This document shows, one piece after another, positions 23,310 through 35,779 of a DNA stretch of 64,000 nt (position 1 is its first letter; each line of letters opens with the position of its first letter). The translations under genes and the position numbers were made by a program. A model generated the notes under the pieces. That model made no database searches. It saw nothing but the letters and a program-made list of their open reading frames with translations, and was not told where the DNA came from. Source of the stretch: Neospora caninum Liverpool (taxonomy: Eukaryota > Apicomplexa > Conoidasida > Eucoccidiorida > Sarcocystidae); the NCBI RefSeq assembly GCF_000208865.1, contig NC_018390.1, positions 2,932,270 to 2,996,269 of the forward strand, written 5' to 3'.

Positions 23310-26300
23310 TCACCTATCTGGTGCGGAAAAGGAAGAGCAGTGAATGGTGGGGAAGGACCGCATTGAACCGAGCGACGCGAAAGCGGAATATTGGCGTTGA
23401 ATTCGTTCGCTCAGGCGTTGAAGGTGTTTCTCCTGTCCCCGGATTCGCTCTTGGGCATTGCGGAAATCCCGCAGGAGCTTGGCCCGTGGCGTAGGCTGAT
23501 CGACAGAAGGCTCCACTGTCCTTTCCGAATAACTCGAGTCCGTTGACCTTTGCGCCTCGCCTCGGCTGGTGCCGGCGCTCATGGTCTCCGCTCGGAAAGG
23601 AGTTCTCGGTCTTGTCTCTGTCTCTGTCTCTGGTGCACGGTCGGAAGTGCTAGCTGTGGGGAGGCTCGCCGACCCTCCTCCACTCACGCGCCGTGCAAGT
23701 GTCATGCGTGCCGTGCGAGAGCGTTCAACATCATCCTCGTGGCAGTCTTTTCTGTGCATAGTCAATGAAGGCAACAGACTTCGAAGACTGTCGGCACGCG
23801 GAAGCGTGTGATCCTTTTTCGCATAAGCAGAGAAAGACGGCAGGCATCCTCGCGTAGTCGCGGCTTCGCAGCCCCACGGCGTCGGAAGCTCTTCACGGGT
23901 CTTTGTGGTTTTGTGCCTCGACCACGGGTCACACGGTGAGCCCCACAGAACGCGCCTAGCCTCGTCGTTAGCAGGCCGGGGACACACGTGGTTCGTTTCC
24001 TTGCCAAACGGCTCTGCGTCGCTTGTCGCTGCTTCGAGTCCTGACAGCTTTGCCGTGCACGAACTCGGCGCGACAGGCGGGGCGACCGGTTGGCCTGTGG
24101 ACGGCGCGCTGCCAGCGGCGCTGGAGGGAAACAAAGAAGGGAGATCCGAAGGAAGCACACCTTTGTTCCCGGTGGTCCTCTCTGTGGAGAAACGGTACAT
24201 GGAAGACCGCGCACCGAGAGTTGTGGGGCTGCAAGAGGGGGACTCACGGGACTGACCGGAGGTGCGTCCTCTGTACAGGTTGGCTGTCGGCGAAGGGGGT
24301 AGCGGGGTATTCTCGCAGAACACCTCCAAACTGCGTTGCTTTGCCACGATTTCTCTTGTCTCGTTTTCGTTCGAAACATGCAAGGCAAGAGGCGAGGGAA
24401 AAAAGTACGCGTTTCGACTGGAGTCCCACGAGAAGACGGTAAGGCCTCTCTCGCCCTCGGTGGAACACCTTCGGATCAGGCGAACGCCCTGCCCGAAATC
24501 GTTCTGTGGACCAGGCGCAGCAGTCGTGTTTGGGTCAGAGCGTTCTTTCTCGCGAGGCCAAGCCTGGAACATTCCCTCAGTCGTGTAAGTTCCTGCTGGT
24601 CCACCAAATTCCCGTGCACCGACTGAAGTCTGCATTCGTTCAGGCAGCCAGAGAGATCGACCCTGTTGAGGCCTGTCCGCCATGAGGCTGGAAGTTTGAG
24701 AGTGAACAGTACCTTTCGCGGCTGTCTTCTCGGCGTGTGTGCCACATCCTCCGTCTCGGTCAATGCAGCGAATTATGGCTTCAACGGATCTCTGCGGCAG
24801 ACTGGGATCTCTCCCCCCACTGCCTCTCTGTCCACACGAGGCTTGTGTGAACGTTTCCTCTGAACTGAGCTCTGTCGCCGCCTTCGGTTGCTGACCTGTC
24901 TCGGCCTGTCCAGAGCGTGCGCCCAGTTTTGATGGCCTAGTTGGTACTGCGGAACAGCGAGACTCTTCAACGGTGCCGTCTTTTTTTCCACGGCTGATCT
25001 CAGGCTGCCTTTCATCCGAAGGCGGAGTTGCTGAGACACGGCGTGAATGCTCGTCTGAGCACGTATGAGGAAGCGGGGTTGCTGATGCAGGCAGGCGTGA
25101 AGGTAACCCGAGAAACGCGTCGCTGCCTCTAGCAAGGATTTCCTGAGCTGTCTGAAGCGAGCGCGAAGCCGCGCGGACTAACGCGGCAAAGTCAGGCCTC
25201 GCCTGCAACGAGCAGTCTGCCCCGCTTGCACTTGCGGGACCGTCATCTGGACTCGTCTCGACTTTCTTGGAATTGAAGGTGGTAGTCAACGGCCCGCTGC
25301 CGCCGTCAGGAAGGCCGTTTTCCTCTGCTGAAAGGAGGCTGTCTCTGGCGCGGGTCTTGTTTCTCGGTGTCTCCCTGACGACGTCAAAAGAAGCGACGTC
25401 GCTCCTGGATACCGAAGGAGGATTTCCCAGGGGCTCCAGAAGGGGGTGTTGAGCCCCGCCTTCCGTCAGCACAGGGAGATCGATGTGGCGTTTTCTGGAG
25501 ATACCCTTCTTGCGTGGACAGGCCAGGCTAGAAGCATCACGCGACAGGTCTTCTTCCGGTGCCGCCTCGACAAAGTCGCATGAGAAAGCACGACCTAGAA
25601 CCTGCTCTGGCCGATGTCTCCTAGGGGGAAGTGGGGAAGTGTCCACAGCCTCAGCGTCGCCCGGCTGGTCTGACAGAGCTCCACTGAAAGGCCGCGCTCG
25701 GCTTCCTTCTCTTTCCCTAGACTGTTTCCTGTCTTTTCTGGAGTTTTCCTTGCCAGTGCTCGAAAAAGACGCAGGCAAGTTCTTCCTCCCAAATGGACGT
25801 TTCCCGGAAGATGCGCGTTGCTTTGCACACGACCTCTCGAGAGATGGTTCCCGCGAGTGCTGTGGCTTTTTCGACGCATCTCGCGGATGGTGTTTGCCGA
25901 TCGCCTCCGAACTGCGAGGCCTGTGGCAGGCCTTGCTTGCTACTGGTTCCCCCTCGTTTTCCTGTTTCCTGCTGTAGACGCTTGAAAGCGTCCGCGGCGG
26001 CGACCTCTCGAATCGTCTCCGTGAAGCTTCTCTCTCGTGGATGTCGCCTGCGGAATCCTGAGGACGAGGCGCCCGAGCGCTTCCTCGGGAGTGTGACTTT
26101 GAGTGCTGACGTGTCTCCTCGGTCTGCGGCAAACCTAGGTACGGAGTAGAAGAGGCATGGATTTCCGCTGCAGATTCGGCATGCCTGTCCTTGTCACCAC
26201 CGTCGCCCCGGCGTCTCGTTCGGTGGTCCGTCCCCGCACGCAGAACCGCAGAACCGTCCTGTTCAGGCAAGTCCTCCTTTGCGCGTTCGCTCGATGAGTT

Positions 26301-29300
26301 GGCCTTTGGCTCTTCTCCATTTCGGCGCTCACGAGGAGAGACACGACGAGAGTCGCCAGGCCCCGGTCCGGTGGACAAGTGTCCTGTTTTTTCCGCGGCC
26401 GCCGCGGAACAAGAAGGCGTTTTCTCGTTCTGGCCTCTTTGAGACTCTTGAGGCGGCCCACCACTGCTTCCCTCTTTTCTAAATGTTTGCAGGGTAGGTT
26501 CTGTTTTGGCTGACTGGTCATGGGAGCTCCGGTGCCTGTCAGTTTCACTCCTTGACGGATAACCAGGCCTCAGTGTTCTGCCGGGACTGGGGGTTCTTTT
26601 ACCACTCGAGGATGCCCGACTAACTGAGCTGAAGCACTGTTCTCTTTCCAGAGAGTGGAGTTCCTCTTGTTGCCCATGTTTGTGTTGGTTCGACTTGCGT
26701 TGTTTTCCAGAGAGAGCGTTTGACCCTCGCCGTCCAGAGCTAGGAGCCTGCGACGAGTCAGGAAGTGCAAGTGTGTTCTTGGAACCGGACCGCTTGGTTT
26801 TTGAAGCCTGTTTGCATATGCCGGATCGAGCAGTTCGGACCTCCACGGTGTTCCCTAAGTTTCTCTCTGTTCCCGCTCGTGCTGTATCCGAAGCTATCCC
26901 TCTGTCACCCGCCTCCTCACCCCGGCCGGAAACGTCGTCGGCAACTGGTGCCCGGGAAGAGCTCCGCAACCACGTTTTCTCTTCGTCCTGGATGCCGCTG
27001 TTTGCTCGAGACATAGATACAGATCTCTGCTCGTTTTCTCTATCCAGTGAAGGCAACGTAGAGCGCTGCGGCGCACGCCGTTGCGACTCGTTGGAACTCG
27101 TACCCTGTTCACGGGTCCGGGAGGAAGAGTGTTTCAGTCTCCAGTCGCCAGCGCGAGAGCTGCGTCGGGACAGCGTTCGGGCCGGTGACAGGGAAGAACG
27201 CTCTCTGCTTTCGGTTCGACGCGCCGCAGGTTCCTGAGAAACGAAAAGAACACACCGTGAGATAGCGAGGCAGTTGCTTTCATGAGAGGCTTTCAAGTCG
27301 CCTTTTCGATCGACTTGGGACACACGGTTTCTCGTATTGAGGCCCCGGCAGTTTTTCTGTCGATTCTCAACCGCTCTCAGGTGACAAACAGAACTCAGGA
27401 CTTCAGTGACCCGATGGGCTATTTCCTGCAGCCGTCCGACTCCACTGACACGAACAAATCGCGTTTAGCTCTGCTGCGGCGGCAGCTACACGGCTGCGCC
27501 GGATGCGCCAAACCGAGGAGCGGCTGACCGTGCTTGTTTGAAGGCTGAGGTCTTGTTTGGCGGAAGGAGAAGAACGGTTTCTTTTGGTGTCTGCGGTTGG
27601 CGAGCCTGTTCCGCGCCCGTTCTCCTCACTGGAGCTGCTGCGCACTTGGCCAACCCCACCGAGCGGTTGCCTGGGTATCGGCCTCGAACCAGCAAGTCGA
27701 CTGCTGCTGTCCGACCGGGGAGTGTCGGGCGCACCTGAGTGCTGCTGGCCGTGGGCGCCGCCGGGAATGAAAAGCTCTTGCTGGAGGGTTCCAGAACTCT
27801 CTTGTCGCGGCGCTTCCCTTCTGCGTTCAGCTGTCGCCTCTGAGTGCCTCCCCCCAGCCAAGCGTTCTCCCCCCTCGGCGGGTCCAGTTGAGTGGGGCGG
27901 AGTGCGGTGTCCCGAAGCTCTGAAACTCCTCGTCTGCCGCAGTGCAGAAGAAGTGCCTACGCGCGAAGTCGGCACAAAACCACGAGAGAGAGGCCAGCGG
28001 CAGATGAGCGCCCTCCAGTCGCGCGTCTGCCTCACCCAGGACGGCCTCAAAACAACAGAAGCTGCGGGCGGCCAAGACCGCGAGGACTCGCCGGGCTGCA
28101 GCAGGGAGGAACGATCGCAGAGAAGAGACCTGGCAGCGGGTTCTCGTGAAACGTCACGACAGGCCTCCTGCCCAGCGCAATCCTTGGTGGAACAAGCCAT
28201 GCGTTCCGGTACTCCTCGTCTAGTCTGAACGAGCCCTAGCGGGATTCCGACACACTTCACAGAGCCCAGGCATTTGGCATCAAACAGACACACACACACA
28301 CACTCGTTAGGCGGGAGGAGTTCCTCACCTGGTTCCCTGGCTCGTTGGCAGTCTTCGCGCGGCTTCTTAAGAAAAAAGAACGGCTGATAATCCCGCGCGC
28401 CTCCAGCGACTGGGGGACCGCTCATCCTCTCGTCCGAAGACTGCGCCTTTGAGCGCCGTACTTCTGGCCGGACCAGCGAACCGCCCGTCTCGTCAGTCGT
28501 GCTGGACCACCTGGCTGACTGGGCAATGCTCCGACTCGCCTCGGCTGCAGCCTCAGCTGCTCTGTTCGCCGCAGTTGCAGCGGCCTGTGCCGCTGCAACT
28601 GCGCCGTCGCCGTGAGCGTCAGCCACAGAAATGCTGTCGACAAAACCCCCTCTTTGCATCGGTGTGCTCGCGCGTCTACACGCTGCAGAAGGTGGACTGA
28701 ACGTGGGTGATTCAGGGGAGGAAGCGTTGCCGGAGAAGGCTTCCGTGTCGGCAACCGGGCTGCCCTGGGAACCCGAGGGCAAGGAGCCACGGACAGGCGA
28801 GGCCGACTGAGTTGAACGGCAGCGAGTGAGACTTGACGTCGCCCCTCGAGGCGTCGGCGGTGTATGAAAGCGCGTGGACGGCCGTGTTGACGGATTGCAG
28901 CAACGCGCTCCTGGGGACAACGAGGGGTCTGCTGGCGGCGCAAAGGACGGAGTGTCCCGGTCACTCGACACATCCCCTTCTGGATGCACTGGACCCTGGC
29001 GTTGGCCTGACTGGGTACGCCGAACGGCGTACAGCCAGAATCCCTCGTCGTCGGACTTCTCGGTAGACGACGAGGAAGAGCGACTCGACAAACCGTTGTC
29101 ACTTGCATCACCCTCGCAGTTGCCAGCAGGTCCAGGTGACCCTGTTCCTTGTCGCATACTCGCTTCCGGTACGCTTTGTTTTGGGGACTTTCTCAGACGG
29201 CCACTGTCAAACGCTGCGACCGCTTCTCTCCGTACATTGCACCCTTCAGCACGAGGACAGTTGGACGTGCTGAGGCTTCTCGTAGTGCAGCTCGCCTGAG

Positions 29301-32300
29301 GCTGCTGAGAGCTGAGTGGGGAATTCGACGAAAGCAGATGCCTTGCTGGCCAGGTGTCCACCTGAGTAGTCTTCCGCGGGCCTAAATTGCACACACCGTC
29401 GTCGGGCTTTTGAGGACTTCTTTCCGAGGCCCTTGGCCACTCGCAGTAGGTGGATGGTGCCTCAGATTGCACATCTCGTCCAGAGTACGGTGTCCTGTTC
29501 CCGGCACTCCACTTGTTCACCCGTGCGCTCCAACTCTGACGCTGAACGTCGGCTAGGCGGTGTCTGGAAGGCGACCGGGCCAAGCGAGGAACCCCCAGGG
29601 ACACCGGACCCACAGGCGCCGACGCCTGTGGGGACGCGTCTCTTGGTTTCGCGCCAACAGGAACCACTTGCCCCTCACAGGCGCACTGCTGTACATCGAG
29701 ATTTCGAAGTGTGGAAGCTACAAACTCTTCGGGCGTTTGTCCGTCGACAGCGAGACCGTTTGCGTCGCCACTCCAACTTTCCCTGTTGATGCTCCTCTCG
29801 GTGCCGTGCTGGCTGTTCACTGGCTGAGCTGGGGCTGACGGTGATGGAGAGGCCTTTGCCATACGTAGCTTAGCAGGACAAAGGCTTCGCGTTTTCGTCC
29901 GACGGCGAACGGCGCTTCTTGACCGTTGACCCACAACAGGCAGTTTCCCCAAAAAAACAGCCTCCACTCCCTTCTGTGAAAGCATCTCCGGAATGCGCCT
30001 CTCCCAAGCAGAACGCGGACGCTCCTTTCCGTGCCGTAGATGGCGTGAGGCACAGGAAGAAGAGTGGCCAGTGTCAGCCACGGGCGAGCGTCTGCTAGCA
30101 GCAGCCACTTTAGGTTTGCATCGTTGCACGTCCTCAACGTGCACGTCCGGCGACCCTGGTTCTTCCGCGTCGGGTTGGACACGAGCAAGCGCACTCGGTT
30201 CATCAGGTGAAGTTCCACGTGGTGTTTGGCTGCGCCCTGACTCTTCTGATCTCTGTCCACGGTGGTGGCAGTGCCCACCTGCACAGTTTTCGAACAGTTC
30301 CTGTCTTTGAGTTCTCCCACGACCCTGTGGACGCGCCTCGGAACTGAACAGAGCCACGAAGTGGCAGCTGTGCTTGTTTGGCGAACTGCTCTTCCCCTCA
30401 TGTGGGCTGGCGCTCGACGGCTGTGGAGCTCTAACCTGCTGAGCCGCGAGTGCCTTGCTACAGGCTGCAGCTTCGTGGACAAACTGCTGGAGCTGTCGTT
30501 CCATTATAGGGCGTAGGGATTCGAGCAGCAGCTGCTTGTCGCCTTGATCCGGCTCGCGGACTGCCAGGGAAGTTTGTGATGTATGGGCGCTGCCGACGGC
30601 AACGGCTTCATACTTTGGCGGTGCGACGTGGCGCTCCTGCTCAACGCGTTGCCGATACTGGCCGAGAGCACTCAGAAGCTGTTGCAAATCACTCCAGTCT
30701 CTCTGTACAGTCACACTTTCGGGGGGGCCTCCGGCCTTGAACTTCCTTGGTTGCTGGCACGGGTGGCCGCAGTTCCCCGCCGCAGAAACTGCCCCATCGC
30801 ATGCACCGCCACAGTCGGTTTGCATCTCAGGCTTGACACGGCTCGATGCCGCTTCACGGCCAGCAATTTTCAAGGTACTATTTTCATTCACAGCGTCAAT
30901 AACCTTCTCTCCCAGACACTCGACGGAGTGCACATTATCTGCAGGCTTTGCCACTTTTCCGCAGTAGCAGCACTCCGACCAAGACAGTTCGCCGAGGGAG
31001 GCCATGACCGAACACACTGGACAGGTGTCTTCGAGCAGCCTGCATCGAGGAGAGTTCGATTTCTCGCTGCTGCCAGTAGGCCTGGGGACTAAGCAGCCCA
31101 CGTGGCTGAGCTCCTGTGCGCGCACCCCTTGTGCGGCAAGCAAGTGCTTCAGAGGAGCCGCTCCTGGCATGGCCTCTGCAGAAGACAAAATACCACCGTT
31201 ATCCGGGCTGTGGGGTGGAATAGTGCCTCTGGTTCCACGCGTTCTTCCTGCGCTGGCCACATCGCACGTTGTTGTAGGGATTTCCTTGAGCTCGCAATCC
31301 AGAAGCCGGTTTTCGGTTGGAAAACACGTACATTGCGCCGCATCACCTTCGATGTTGGGCCATTCCGCTACTGGGCGCTGCTCTACTGCCTCCTGCGCCT
31401 TAAAGTCTTCTAAAATTCTGGAGTCAGTTGAGGAAGATCCACTATACAGAGCGTTTGAAGATGTTTCACTGGAGGGCCGAGAGAACGCCCGCCAAGGAAC
31501 GGGTCCCCACTCAAAAGAGTTTGCACATGGAGGCGGGAAGTGATGTTTCTCGCTGTTTCGATAGGCAAATCGAGATTCAGGCTGTCCGTCGAACCTTTGT
31601 CGAGCTGGCCTTGACTCAATGAGGACAGCAGCCCTGTCAGGGACTGCTTTCTCGACAACTTGCTGCGTTGTTGCGTCTTCATGCAAAGTACCCTCCTCTG
31701 CCCGTCGAACGCAGCGAGGTGACTGGGACCCAGTTGGTAACACATCCCGGCATGACTTGTCGGGGACAGGAAGAGACCGCTGCGCCACCGGTGAATGTGC
31801 GCTCTCAGGTCTGGCTCTGCGCTGCAAAGGCAGAGGAGATAGCGGTGTTTCCTGGCGCGTGGGTAACGCGCGGAGGCTCTCAGGACAGGTTTCCACCTGG
31901 GATGACAACGTCTGACTTCTCTCTTCGGGGGATTCCACTGGGCCCCCAGGCTGCTGGGTTTCAGAGTTACTCACTGCAGCGCTGGCTGGCCATCTCACTG
32001 GCCGTCCAGCAAAAGATGGTGTATGCGGAGCATTCACGCATTTATCGTGGAACTGGGGAGACGGTACTGAAAGCCCCAGAGAAGCAGACACACAGTCGTT
32101 TCGCCTCTGAGACGCGAAAGTGGCGTCAGCTTGCTCTTTTGTCAGTGTCTGGATTGCTGCGGCGTGGTCCGAGAATGATTCGCGTCCGAAATCAGGCTGT
32201 GGGAGTCGGCAAGGCCTCGAAGGAAGGGTTGTGCCGACTACAACGGCGGGGTGGCTCTGTCGCTGGTGCTGCTGGAGCTCCCGCCGTAGCAGCCGTAACT

Positions 32301-33054
32301 CCTCGCGCACTTGAAAAATGGCATCAGAATGGGTAATATCGCTAGATATTCCTGTCGTGACTGCGGCCTTGCACCGCGGGTGAACGGCAGCGTCTTCTGC
32401 CACGAAGGTAGAGGGGCGCCCTTGAAGACACGAAGCCCGGTGCTCAAGCGGAGAGCCCGTATCAGAAGGTGGGACACTTTGGCTAATCGTTACGCACTCG
32501 AGTTGGCTATGTGGAGAAGCGGTGTGCTGCAGTGGCAGCAGCAGTACTGCAGCCGCATGTCGTGTGCTCGAATCATTGTCTAAGGCCTCTCTGGAACAGT
32601 CAAAGGTCTGCCTGGTTCCACCTCCCACACAAAAATAGGGGACAGGAGACGAGCTTACAAGTGCAGAGTTTCCTTGCTGTTCTACAAAGGAATACAGTTG
32701 GTACCCGCTTCCCTTTCTGGCCTTGCCTTCAATCCTATACTTCTTCCCTCTGCAGAAATCCCGCAGATCTCTCAATGCGGAACGGCATCGGAAAGCTTTC
32801 GGTCGCACGTCTCCAGCAGGGGACTTCTGTGAGGACACCTGGCGCCGCGATGAAGCTACATCTTGCGCCGCGGCTTCTTGCGGTGAAGGATATTCTTGGG
32901 GCTGACCCGCCCCTCTCGAACGGCCAGACGACTCACACTCCAACGCATAGATGGTCCTGGTAAATGGGCTGTCTTTCAATGCCGAGCGCCGAACTAATAC
33001 CTCCAAACCCCGATTCCCATGGCTAGGAGTGGATGACGGGCTGGCATCATCCAT
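23310..33054 (-). CDS. Very large disordered hypothetical protein with a possible Cys/His zinc site
   Basis: Two long minus-strand frames (33054-27403 and 27236-23310) are in different frames and are best read as exons of one gene of about 3,200 residues. The first ATG of the upstream frame is at 33054 (MDDASPSS). The second frame opens at a clear acceptor (cgtttctcag before 27236); the matching donor, near 27.4-27.5 kb, is not resolved. A strong donor (CCAG then gtgagg) also occurs near 28331, so an extra intron at about 28.1-28.3 kb is possible; it would remove an odd Cys/Val stretch read from a GT repeat. Composition is Ser/Arg/Pro/Gln-rich and mostly disordered. One ordered-looking patch at residues about 675-715 has CPVC, then CCYC, His and Cys with treble-clef-like spacing. 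The last 60 residues are heptad-like and probably coiled coil. It could instead be two genes. Confidence 0.65.
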
Positions 33055-34014
33055 CGTAGCTTGCACACTTCACGGATCATCAACTCGTCGCGCGCAAAGA
33101 CCATTGGGGTCAACGCATAATGCAACTCTGAAAGTGGATTTCATGTGAGAACGGGCGACAAAGTGAGGAGAAAACTTCCGGGGCACCGGAGCCTGATGTC
33201 GCTGTCAGGAGATACTCCTGTGGCACGAGCCACATCCCAACCAGTCTGGACTGTCACTATTCAATTGAGGGGCAAACCCATAAAAGCAAACGCGTCAGGC
33301 TCTGTTACTTCTGGATGGCTGTGGGATTGCATGCAGTAACGCTGGCCTGTATTATAGCATATTTATAGCAACATTTATTGATTGGAACCGACATGCAGCG
33401 ACTTTTGTCAGGGACTTATTCACGGCATCTTTCACTTTGTTCTCGGGGTAGAGGCTCGTGGCTGTCCTTGCAGTCAGAAGGGACCGATTCGACAGTTGAA
33501 GCTGGACCGTTTTGTTCGTGTGCGAATCCTTTGCGAGAGAGCGCAGCAGTGGCTTAAGACAGGGTGCTGTCATGTAGTGACCGAACATCCACGCCACGGG
33601 AGATGGCAACGGGTGAAGAAGGCTTGGCTGCTGGTAAAAGCTGAGCGTTTTAGAACAGCACCGCATTGTCCAGCAAAACATTCTACCCGAAATACGGGTA
33701 CTAAGGAAAATCTGGCATCCACATATCTTCTGATCTCCAGTGGTTGGTTTTGCTTAACGGAGCGGGCATTCTGGTCAAAGTCACTTAAGTGCAGCCATAT
33801 ACTGTCGCGTCTCAAGCCAGAGCAATTTTCTCATGGTATCGTCCGCCCGAAGCTGCATCGCTATCCGGAATCTGTGGTGAATTAAACAGCTGCTTCCGGA
33901 AGCGACATTTGGGTTGGACGGATCGGAATGCCAAGTATACACTACAGGAACGCATGCACTGTAGACAGACAGCCTTTGAATAGTTCCCTCTAGTGTTAAT
34001 GCTGTGCGCGACTC
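33055..34014. other. Intergenic region with one unexplained open frame
   Basis: Contains the 5' region of the large minus-strand gene and the 3' region of the small minus-strand gene. On the plus strand an uninterrupted frame runs from 33382 to 33885 (168 codons) without an ATG and with mixed composition including several Cys. I cannot tie it to splice sites, so I do not call it a gene. Confidence 0.4.
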
Positions 34015-34639
34015 TCAGAGCCGAAGATGTCGTAGATCTGTTTGTCTACCTTGAAGAATACTGCACGATACCGTTGGGTAGGTACCGTTCGTGACTGAAT
34101 ATGAGAAAGGCTGTTACCTGACATCTTTAATCACTTCATCCACGTGCTGGTGAATGACGAATAAGGTGATCAAAAATTCAGTTTCAGAGGCAGCAATAAC
34201 TCACCATCGTTGTCAGGAAGAACAGCAAGAATAGGACTATCATAATGATAGTGGCAAAAACGGCAACCGATCGTTTGCCCTCTTGCAGCCTAACATATCC
34301 CAGTTAGCGTAAATCATGTATTACAAATCTATCATCACGTCTACCTATCCTCCTCTGATTGAAGGCAGTCAAGTTCCTCCGCTAGGCGGGTCACATCGGC
34401 AGAATCAACGGCAGCAAGACTACTGACAGAGCCCTGTATCGTTGTTGCCTTGTGCGTTGAAAAGGAGCCTGTCAGCCGACACTTACTTCGGACGCCTTCG
34501 CGATCTGTTCTTTGAGGTCAGCAACACGCTGTATCCTCATGTCGTGAACCCACTTCGGCACATGGCTGAGACATTGAACTGCTTGAGCGAACACTATGAC
34601 AAAAGCCACCACGAAGGCAGCAGGCAATAAAAGTCTCAT
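34015..34639 (-). CDS. Small predicted membrane protein: signal peptide, coiled region, one TM; 5 exons
   Basis: No recognised family. Exons: 34639-34487, 34433-34345, 34289-34205, 34146-34118, and a short last exon. The first four join in phase 0/2/0 with good donors (gtaagt, gtagac, gtgagt) and acceptors, which is hard to get by chance. The start at 34639 opens a strong signal peptide (MRLLLPAAFVVAFVIVFAQA). Exons 1-2 then encode a helical, charged stretch; exon 3 encodes a hydrophobic segment (FATIIMIVLFLLFFL) that should span the membrane, followed by a short tail. The last exon is ambiguous: 34045-34015 or 34094-34046 both fit phase 2 and give about 130-135 residues. One exon is only 29 nt. 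The gene is head to head with another small secretory gene 213 bp away. Confidence 0.68.
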
Positions 34640-34852
34640 CTTGGAGTCGCGACCAGCAACACAGAACCTCTAACCGCAGTCTTTGGTGATTTAGAAGGGA
34701 GCGTTTTAGGTGATAGACTGCGTTGCTTGCCTCGATGTGTACGTACGCTGCCGAATTAGCACCGCATGGCTCCATGTTTCCACGACGCCGCACAATAGGA
34801 AACATCGTAGTTCTCCAACGCAACTGTGTTCAATTGAGTGAGCGACCCCAGA
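34640..34852. promoter_or_regulatory. Compact bidirectional promoter region
   Basis: Only 213 bp separate the start codons of two divergent small genes that both begin with signal peptides. Any promoters and 5' UTRs for both must lie here or overlap the genes. No specific motif was identified. Confidence 0.5.
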
Positions 34853-35779
34853 ATGAATGCCGGCAGCAGGCTAATTTTCGTGATTGTCGCACTCACAGCT
34901 GGCTTAGCAGCAGCTGCTGGGGTGAATGGTATGAAAACGAAAAATGGTCAAGACACCCAGGTACGACTTAACTCGAGCGAACGGCGTGCTGTTACCGTCT
35001 ACGACCCACGACAGTTTTTCGCTGGAATAGGCGATGTTGCCACTCAGTTGATAAAAAAACCCTTCCCTGGCTTGGTGGGCTCTACTTTACATTGCTCGAA
35101 GTGCTGCCCAAAACACTCGTGGCTCCAAGACTCTCGAAGTTCAGCCCGAGGATGACGACGATGACGATGGTAAGAGGACTGAGACAGCCAGTTTTAGCGT
35201 CTTCTGTCGACCACGCCGATCGTACACAGCCCTCTTTCCGGATGAGCTTGGCACGTCGTACGAGGGCGCTCTCAGGTCCATGACAAGCCTGTCTCCGGAG
35301 GTAAAATGACTTTCTTAAAGCAAACGCAACTCTTTCGCTATCTGGAGAAGACAGGAGATGACAGCGGCTGAAGTGAGCAGCCTCCATTTCTATGCCTCGT
35401 TCGCGGTTCAAACGCACTCCTGACTCGTAGGACAATATCTTTGTGCCTCAGGAGATACCTGGCGCCAACGAGGTGAGTAGCATTTATAACTGCTGTGAGT
35501 CCTCGGGCGCTGAGACAGCACTCGACAGGAGTTTTCTCCTCACTCATTGAGGTTTTTGGAGCGAGTGTAGCAAAACAGGGGTGGTGTGAATCACTGAACA
35601 TATGTGCGCACGACTTCCTGTGGTGATTGCTTCATACACGCTACAGCCGTTACTAGTTTGCATTCGCTCTGGACCTACTGTGGTGAATGAACCGTTCTCG
35701 ACGCGATCCTTTTCTGTAATGCGTTTCATCCGTTTCTCCATACCAGCTAAGAATCAACTTGGCAACAATACACAGATAA
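34853..35779 (+). CDS. Small predicted secreted acidic protein, about 4 exons
   Basis: No recognised family. Proposed exons: 34853-34960, 35145-35300, 35431-35472 and 35747-35779, all phase 0, about 112 residues. The start opens a signal peptide (MNAGSRLIFVIVALTAGLAAAAG). Exon 2 has a run of six Asp followed by a basic, Ser/Thr-containing stretch; exon 3 is 42 nt (DNIFVPQEIPGANE) with a consensus gtgagt donor. Without the first intron the frame runs on but stops near 35155; a run of seven A at 35053-35059 makes a sequencing or biological frameshift an alternative to that intron. The last exon is the weakest part. With a signal peptide, acidic linker and small size it resembles many dense-granule-type secreted proteins of coccidia, but that is only an analogy. 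Confidence 0.55.

Noticed and set aside
27557..28228. 223-codon plus-strand frame
   Set aside because: Antisense to the giant minus-strand gene, with no start context or splice pattern of its own.
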